Position numbers and translations under genes: made by a program
From: Ophiosphaerella korrae
Taxonomy: Eukaryota > Ascomycota > Dothideomycetes > Pleosporales > Phaeosphaeriaceae
Length of the DNA stretch: 64,000 nt
Assembly (NCBI GenBank): GCA_028456385.1
Contig: JALNQF010000087.1
Location: 1 to 64,000, forward strand
Direction: 5' to 3'
The notes under the pieces: model-generated
Database searches by the model: none
Told to the model about the DNA's origin: nothing
Seen by the model: only the letters and a program-made list of their open reading frames with translations
Shown here: in pieces, positions 57,341 through 64,000 of the stretch
Numbering within the stretch: position 1 is the stretch's first letter
Layout of the letters: every line of letters starts with the position of its first letter

Positions 57341-57644
57341 ATCCTTATAGCATCAGGCTTGGACCTCTGTGGCTTGCTAGGGACTCGCTCCTAGCTTCCT
57401 ATACCGTAGCCTGGCTCAGCCTCAGCCTTGCCTTAGGCCAGCAAGCTAGGTGGCCAATTCAGCCTGGCATACATCTACAGACATCCGCACATCTCCTTAC
57501 CTGCACCCCTCTTCTTTTTCAAATCTCCTCATTTCAAACTAGCACACTCGCACTGCATCGAGCGTCAAAGGGCAGCTATGGTAAGGTAGCGCAGAAGGGT
57601 TCACGGCGCCGAGGCTAACGCGAGGCTAGGGCCGGCCCGTAACC

Positions 57645-60600
57645 GACGACGACATAGGCCTGAAGGTGGTCCGCGGGGCGCCAGTAGAGGAAACGCAGAT
57701 CATCGAGTACGTCTTTTCTGATTGCTTATTTTTCAGCATTCACCTTCACGGCATATGCTGACCGTCCAAGCATCGTCGCAATCCATGGCCTCGGCGCCCA
57801 TCCCGACGACAGCTGGTGCAAGAATGCGGGCACCAGGGAGAACCCGCGGTGGATCAACTGGCTAGAGGAGGAAAGCATGCTGCCCACTATAGCTCCAAAC
57901 GCGCGCATCATGCGGTACGGATACCAGTCACATTGGTTCGGCGAAGGCGCGATGCGGCAGAGAACATCCACAGTTGCACAGCGATTGCTCTCTGCACTGA
58001 AACGAAGCAGAAAGGTGCGAGCTTCCTGCCATCGGTCTCTGAACACTGCTGATTCATAGATGGCTTCCAGGATTTCCCGTACCGACCCCTCATTTTCATC
58101 GCGCATTGCTTTGGCGGGTTGGTCATACTGAAGGTGGGCAATCTCTGTTGGATCAGATGTGCCAGGCTGAAGCCGGACAGGCTCTTCTCGACGCTCGAAC
58201 CTACGAAGACGACTGGCCCGGCCTATTCATCTCAACGACTGGCCTGATCTTCTTCGGCACGCCGTTTCGAGGAACTGAAGGCATGAGCCAGACAGAGATG
58301 CTCGAAGCGGCCCGAAGTGAATATCATGACGAGGATATCCAGCCAGAGATCCTGAAGATTCTAGAGCCGGAAAACGAGTTCCTCCAAGACCTCATCGACC
58401 AGTTCGGCAAAATACGGCGAAACGCCAACAAGACCCAGGTGGCGTGCTTCTATGAGCTCAAGTCGAGCAACGTTGGAAGAATTGTGGGTGGCAAAGACCG
58501 AACGGTACGCTCATCGGCATCTTGTATGCCCTTCCAAGCTAACCTTAGTTGCAGAGATTTGTGGTTAGCGAGAGCTCTGGCTGTCTTGATCTCTCTGATG
58601 CGACCAGCAAACATTCTCTCTCGCGGACGCACTTCAACATGAATAAATTCGGCAGCCCCACTGAAGAAGACTTTGAGATTGTTGCGGATGCTGTTCAATC
58701 GATAGTTAGGGCGGCCTATAAACTTGTACTAGCTCGAAGTCAGAGTAAGTCCATAGACTACTAGGCATAATATGAGCCTATAGCCTCTGTTATATTAATA
58801 TATGTCTAGAAAAGGGTGAAGATAAAGCCTTTTCGGTCGTTTTCAGCCTTTCTGGAGTGGCAAAGACTGAGCATTTTGTAGCAAGAGAAGAGGAGCTAGC
58901 CCAGATAGACCAAGTTCTTCGCTCCGGTGACGGTCGTCGGACAGTCACTCTCCACGGTCTCGGCGGTATAGGTAAGACGCAGCTCGCGATCGCATACGCT
59001 GTCCGGCATCGGGCAGACTTCTCTGCTATCTTCTGGTTCAATATCAAAGACAGAGGCTCGGCCAAGCAGAGTTTTGTTAGAGCGGCGAGAAGGATTGCAA
59101 AGGACTGCCCATCGAGCGGGCTAGGTAGTCTCGATGAAGAGAAGGATCTGGACAAAGTGGTGCGAGCGGTCAAGCGCTGGCTCGATCAGCCAAAGAATAC
59201 TCGGTGGCTCATGGTCTTCGACAATTACGACAATCCAAAGCTACCCCAAGTTACTAACCCCACTGTAGTTGACATCCATCGCTTTCTTCCAGAAGCCTAC
59301 CATGGCTCAGTTCTTATTACAACGAGACTTGCAGCTGTAAAGTTTGGCTGTCAGATCCCAATCCAAAAGCTTAGTAACCTGGTTGATGGCCTAAAGATTC
59401 TCTCGGATTCGTCCGGGAGGAATATCACTGCGGGAGGTAGTCACTCTCCAACTCTTTCCGAACATTAAAGATACTAAAGTCTGTAGATGACGATGCTGCA
59501 GCGCTTGGTAAAGAGCTCGATGGTCTCCCTCTAGCACTGGCTACCGCAGGAGCCTACTTGAGCCAGGTCGCAACAAGTTTAACGGATTATCTTCGCCTCT
59601 ATAAGGAAAAATGGCTGCGGCTAGTACAGACGAGCCCAGAACTAGAATCCTATGAAGACCGTGCGCTATATACGACATGGCAACTGTCTCTTGATCATAT
59701 CAAGCAGCGGAACAAGCTTTCAGTGCGTCTCCTCGAGCTGTGGGCTTACTTTGATAACCAGGACCTCTGGTTCGAGCTTCTGAAAGATTGTTCCGACGGC
59801 CTGGAATGGCTGCGTGAACTCACGAAAGACGAACTCGAGTTCACTGCCGCGGTAAGGTCGATATGTGATCATGGGTTAGCAGAAGCCGATACGTCATCCG
59901 GGGAAACCGGGCCAGAATCAAAGGGTTACAGCATGCATAGTTGTGTTCACTTATGGACAATACACATCTTGAATCAGAACTGGAATCTTCAGATGGCCAA
60001 AATAGCTTTAGACTGTGTAGGTTCGCACATACCGAGATCGGATGTCCGCCATTCTTCAATATTACAGCGGCGGCTACTCGGACATGCAGCGAAGTGTTAT
60101 ACATTTATTGCTAAGGGTGCAGTTGACACAGACGGGATGGAATGGGCTTTACATAAACTAGGAATGCTCTACCAGAACCAGAGCAAGCTAGACCTAGCAG
60201 AGCAGATGTACAATCGAGCGCTTCGAGGCAAGGAGAAGGTACTTGGACTAGAGCATAACGACACACTCACAACAGTCAACAGTTTAGGCCTAGTCTACTG
60301 GAATCAGGGCAAGCTAGATGCAGCAGAGCAGATGTACAATCGAGCGCTTCAAGGCAAGGAGAAGGTACTTGGACTAGAGCATGCCGAGACACTCGAGACA
60401 GTTAACAACCTGGGCCTTCTCTATGCGGACCAGGGTAAGCTAGATGCAGCAGAGGAGATGCATGAGCGAGCGCTGCAAGGCATGGAGAAGGCGCTTAGAC
60501 CGGACCATAAGGAGACACTCGCGATAGTCCACAGCCTAGGCGAATTGTTGAAGAAAAAAGGCAATCTCGAAATGGCCGAGCAAATGTATCAGCGAGCTAT

Positions 60601-61168
60601 GCATGGGTTCGAGAAGGCATTGCACCCCAAGCATACCTCGACGCTTCGGGTGGTCAATAGCTTCGGCGAGCTATGCATGGAGCAAGACAGGCTTACTGAG
60701 GCTGGACAGATGTTTGAGCGTGCACTGCAAGGGTACGAGAGCGCCCTAGGTCCCGGGCATCTATCTACGCTGAAGATAGTCAGCAATCTAGGTCTTCTTG
60801 CTACGAAGCAAGGGAAGCTGAAAGAGGCTGATCAGAGATACCAACAGGCTCTGCAAGGATTTGAGAAGTCCCTAGATGTTTTGCAAGCTAAGACCTACAT
60901 TTCTGCCCCGGATACTCTTGAGAATATTGGTCAACTCTATGCATCTATAGGACATTTAGAGAAAGCCCTAGAGATGAACAAGCGTGCATTAGAGGGTGTC
61001 GAGGCGGTTTTCGGGCGGTCAAGTCAACGGTATTCCAAGCTGGCCGCGGTGATTGAGAGCCTTGATAAGCCAGTTGACATTGAAACTCTCGCCAGCACCA
61101 AGGCAAGAGCCAAATCAGCTTCTAAATGGCACAGACTCTTAACCAAATTGAAAGAGAAGAGAAGTTGA
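57645..61168 (+). CDS. NLR: alpha/beta-hydrolase, NB-ARC, TPR (start apparently damaged)
   Basis: Exons join in frame at 57645/57750-58014, 58071-58133, 58181-58504, 58555-58744, 58810-59436 and 59487-61168; introns are 47-65 bp. N-terminal SERAC1-like hydrolase: VAIHGLGAHPDDSW, RIMRYGYQS, FIAHCFGGLVILK (nucleophile elbow, GHSxG-like but with Cys, HCFGG), FFGTPFRGTEGMSQ. NB-ARC: GLGGIGKTQLA (P-loop 58956-58979), WLMVFDNYD (Walker B), GSVLITTR, LDGLPLALATAGAYL. C-terminus: at least seven 42-residue kinesin-light-chain-type TPRs (60130-61000). Upstream, GLKVVRGAPVEETQIIEYVF is conserved-looking, but its start codon reads ATA and a one-base shift precedes AFTFTAYAD. The first clean ATG (57880) would cut the hydrolase. 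Likely role: non-self sensing. Confidence 0.88.
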
Positions 61169-61193
61169 TCTCACGATGGAACTAATATTGATA

Positions 61194-62542
61194 CTGTACT
61201 AGGCCAAAAGTTTGGAATATTTTCGCACGGGCCGCCCAACGCGAAATTGACGCCTCATCGTTTACAACCACTCACCACCTAAAATTATATAGAAACTCGG
61301 TTTTTTTTAATGTATTTGAAGAGAATTGAATCAATATTTAGTCTGCCAGCCTCGCGCGCGCCTACAAGCTTGAATCCTTCTCGGCATACTCAAGATGAGC
61401 TTGCGTATGAGCGTACCTGGTATACGCCGCTAGCACTCCTTCAACGCGCTGCAGAAGCCCCCCCACTCCTCTTTAGCTTGCAAGGAGTTGTTATATTGTG
61501 GGTAGTGCCTGTGCATCATCTTTTTAAGATGCCACCAGAGGTGCTCAATTGGGTTGAGGTCAGGTGAGTAAGATGGCCAGGTTATAGGTGTAATGTGGTG
61601 TTGAGCCATCCATCTCATCGTTGCGCGCGACGTGTGTATACGAGCGTTATCATGCATGAAAAGCTGAGACCGCCGCCAGTTAGGTAGAAGGCCTCTACGA
61701 AGAGCTTTAATGTAACTTTAGCTAGAGTAGCCACGTCGTCGTGCATGCTCATCCCTCTCCATAATGACGAGTGGACTGCGGCGCGGTCTACCTCGTTCAT
61801 CCAGCCATATACATGCCTATACCATCTGGGCAGGGCGCTGATGGACGTCAACCTCAGTTATCATCTCTGGCTTCCATTTCTCCCACGCAAACCGAAAGCA
61901 CCACTCGCAGTTGTGGCCAGAGCCCTTCTGAATAGAGCACTCATCAGAGAATTTAAACGTGCGCAAGTGCCACTGAAAGTAGCGGTACTGTCGACAGAAC
62001 CGCCGGCGTTCCTAAGCATAGATAGGCTTCAGTTTTGGTCGCTTTTTACAGCAGTAATTAGTAAGGCTAGCACTCTTGAGGCATCTATACAATGTTGTAC
62101 GGCTAGGTGGCTTTAAAGGCGTCCCATCTGTATTTACAAACACCCTAGCTTCAGCAAGCTCTAAGTACTCAATCTTTGGCTGCGCGCGAGCCTTACGATA
62201 GATAATCTTCTTCTGGCGTAGTAATAGTATAGGTAGACGGCTACTACGAGGTTTATCTTTTGCGCTGCCTGTTTCGTGCCATTTCTTCATAATCTTGCTC
62301 ACAGCTAGCTGTGTACACCCAAAAAACTCTGTAGCTTTGCTCTGCGCTGCACCTGCCAACACTATCCCAATGATATGATCGCGTGTTTCCTGACAAATAT
62401 TCGGCTTTCTGCGAGCATTTCCATCTATCTCTCGTCCAAATCGGCGCTGTGTAGCCATAGTTGTAGTGATTTGAAGTTGAGATCACGTTTGGAGGTGCAT
62501 GGTGGGGTAGGCTTGGTATTCCAAACTTTTGAAACGTGACTG
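61194..62542 (-). mobile_element. Tc1/mariner element, 1.35 kb, lightly mutated copy
   Basis: TA-flanked ends share CAAAAGTTTGGAATA in inverted orientation. On the minus strand the transposase starts at 62458 (MATQRRFGREIDGNARRKPN), with HTH (AAQSKATEFFGCTQLAVSKI). It continues through YRYFQWHLRTFKFSDECSIQ to the DDE_3 end FMHDNARIHTSRATMRWMAQ and SYSPDLNPIEHLWWHLKKMM. An in-frame TAG near 62014 and a shift near 61660 break it. The same element, heavily RIP-mutated, lies at 35713-37063; this copy still has normal CpA content. It begins 25 bp after the NLR stop codon. Confidence 0.9.
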
Positions 62543-63482
62543 TACCAGAATATGTCGGCATCTAACTGGCTATGCTGGAACGATGGTAACGCTACTATAC
62601 AGATTGATATTCAATAGATGCTGGTGGCGAAAAGGTTGTCGGGGCAAGATGCACCTCAAGGTACCGCTGTAGCTGCGTCAGCAATATGGCAAAATGGTAG
62701 ATAATAGCGACAACGCATCTGCAGGGAAGACGGCCGACCCGCTCCTGCCAGGACCTTTGCGAGCTCAAGCTGTGATTGAGAAGTACCTTCTGGAAAACCG
62801 CGTGCCTAGGTAAATTGCGCCTAACCGGATACGTAGGGTGAGGTGTCAAGGCTTTGGCTTACAAGTAGGATAGATTGGTGTTGCAGCCGCGTTCAAGGAC
62901 TATATAGCTACCAATTAGAATCTAAGACGTTGCAAAGCCACATACTGGCAGCTAACAGGCTTGGCAGTGCTGACATAAGTAATTTATATCCTCCTATAGG
63001 CAATATAATGTAAGCTTAATCTAACGCAATATAGAAGCTGCTTTGAACAGAAGTATTAACCAGGGTGGCAAGAGCGCATAAATCATCACGCCACGCCAGC
63101 TATAAAGCCAATATCAACTTGGCTTCACTAGAACTAGTTTTACAGAGTTAAGAGTGATATTTGTTATAAAATTTAGTCGGGTACAAGCTTTATCGTTGAT
63201 GAATATAAAAAATATTGGTCTGGCTATTAAAAGAAGGCTTATCCTGCTGAAGGTTAGAAAGTATCAACAAGATTGTAATTTTGAGATTAAACAGGGTGTG
63301 GCGCATTAAAGCAACGTGTAGTAATTATTCCGGTACACGCATCGCGGAAATCAGCTTTATATAAAATAATATTGTATCCTAAAGTTGAAGTACCTACACA
63401 CTGTCTTATAACACTATGCGTCCCACGACCTAGGGATAGACCTCAATTAAAATGTCTTCTGCAGCTTCTATTCGATTATACT
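62543..63482. other. Intergenic region with a possible transposase scrap
   Basis: Around 62630-62815 the plus strand suggests a fragment such as AGKTADPLLPGPLRAQAVIE followed by KYLLENRVPR, possibly from a transposon or old gene. Not identified. The rest is AT-rich without a gene. Confidence 0.35.
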
Positions 63483-64000
63483 TTAGCCTTTAAAAGTAGT
63501 CTCACGCCAAAATTTTAGTTGCTGCTGTTCTGTTCCTAGTTGATTTACTAATTTGTAGGCTCCCTCTCTATCGTCTGCTACTTTTATACTCTCTATGCTA
63601 TCTAAGGGTATAATCTTCCCTGACATTATCCTTTCAGTCTGAGATAGCGTCCAAATGCGAGTATCACTTCTTTTGGGAGTATTTGAATAAACTAGCGACG
63701 TAACCCTGACTGGTCTGAAAACTTTTTGTCGCCCGTAAATGTACTCCAGAATTACTGTCTCTTTGATGTTTTGTTGTAACTTGGGCAAACCAAAGAGGGA
63801 TTCAGGAAATTCGGACTCTTCCTTAGAATAGGGAAGCTTGGTATCAGCGAATGAAGGATCCGTATCTGCCGAATCTCCGGTATATAGAGTGGTGTTATAT
63901 CTTGACATCCCTACTATGAAGGACAAAAGTGAAATGGGGAACGCCTTGAAAAGCACCCCAAAGTCCCTCAGAATGATGCTTTCTCTGTTGAACGAGTAGA
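63483..64000 (-). CDS. 2EXR/F-box-like protein, third family member (5' end outside window)
   Basis: The open frame continues to the right edge (YSFNRESIILRDFGVLFKAF just before 63950), so the N-terminal LPxEIR part lies beyond the window. SLFGLPKLQ, TSLVYSNTPKRSDTRIWTLS and LKFWRETTFKG correspond to ALFGLPLSQ, ISLVYSKDTECRGKRIWTLD and LQREFWHQTTFTGK of the protein at 42474-43436. The family has unknown function. No lesion is visible in the part seen. Confidence 0.72.
   Translation of the reverse strand, partial: YSFNRESIILRDFGVLFKAFPISLLSFIVGMSRYNTTLYTGDSADTDPSFADTKLPYSKEESEFPESLFGLPKLQQNIKETVILEYIYGRQKVFRPVRVTSLVYSNTPKRSDTRIWTLSQTERIMSGKIIPLDSIESIKVADDREGAYKLVNQLGTEQQQLKFWRETTFKG

Noticed and set aside
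58106..58642. Separate 178-residue ORF, and apparent frameshifts at 58134 and 59437 in the NLR.
   Set aside because: Short introns (58134-58180 and 59437-59486) restore one continuous NLR frame, so these are exons, not separate genes or lesions.
61310..62116. Plus-strand ORFs at the right-hand Tc1 element.
   Set aside because: They are antisense to the transposase.

Overview
This window looks like an accessory, repeat-rich region of a filamentous ascomycete, probably a Pezizomycotina fungus of the Pleosporales/Dothideomycetes type. The evidence is short introns of about 40-65 bp (usually GT...AG, often with a CTAAC-like branch site), HET-domain genes, STAND/NLR genes, fungal Tc1 and pogo/Fot1 transposons, and long AT-rich tracts with CpA converted to TpA on both strands. 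That last feature is the signature of repeat-induced point mutation (RIP). The taxonomic placement is inference.

Layout. 1-5.9 kb: a RIP-destroyed Ty3/gypsy retrotransposon on the minus strand. 5.9-9.25 kb: two RIP-damaged pogo-type transposons. 9.3-17.7 kb: a run of decayed conserved genes (NRPS-like adenylation enzyme, Ssp120-like EF-hand protein, a small membrane protein, Elongator subunit Elp4, lysine 2,3-aminomutase-like radical SAM enzyme), plus a small secreted cysteine-rich protein and a 1.08-kb deleted transposon. 19.5-28.1 kb: a HET gene, a RIP-damaged Tc1 element, an intact three-exon gene with a possible PD-(D/E)XK-like core, and a NACHT-WD40 relic. 28.9-33.9 kb: an intact pair, a secreted FAD-linked oxidase and an MFS exporter. 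34.5-43.4 kb: two F-box/2EXR-like genes, a RIP-damaged Tc1 copy, a second HET gene and a dead ubiquitin C-terminal hydrolase.

44.6-46.9 kb holds the most unusual cluster: a CYTH thiamine-triphosphatase-like gene, a UMP-CMP-kinase-like gene with one frameshift, and, divergently next to it, a truncated viperin-like radical SAM gene. Viperin beside a nucleotide kinase is the arrangement of the vertebrate RSAD2-CMPK2 pair and of many prokaryotic viperin loci, so this may be the remnant of a fungal antiviral nucleotide-analogue module. 47.06-54.33 kb is a set of nested inverted repeats enclosing a Fot1/pogo transposase and, divergently, a whole NB-ARC-TPR NLR gene, all RIP-mutated. This suggests an NLR that moved as transposon cargo. 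54.4-57.3 kb has retroelement remnants and a DUF6601-like membrane protein. 57.6-61.2 kb is a second NLR (alpha/beta hydrolase, NB-ARC, TPR), well preserved apart from its start. 61.2-62.5 kb is a much less RIP-mutated copy of the Tc1 element at 35.7 kb, and a third 2EXR-like gene runs off the right edge.

Taken together, conserved metabolic and housekeeping-type genes are mostly broken here, while self-recognition and immunity-type genes (HET, NLR) and the oxidase/exporter pair are mostly open. No tRNA, rRNA or CRISPR was recognised. Splice sites and frameshifts were worked out by eye.
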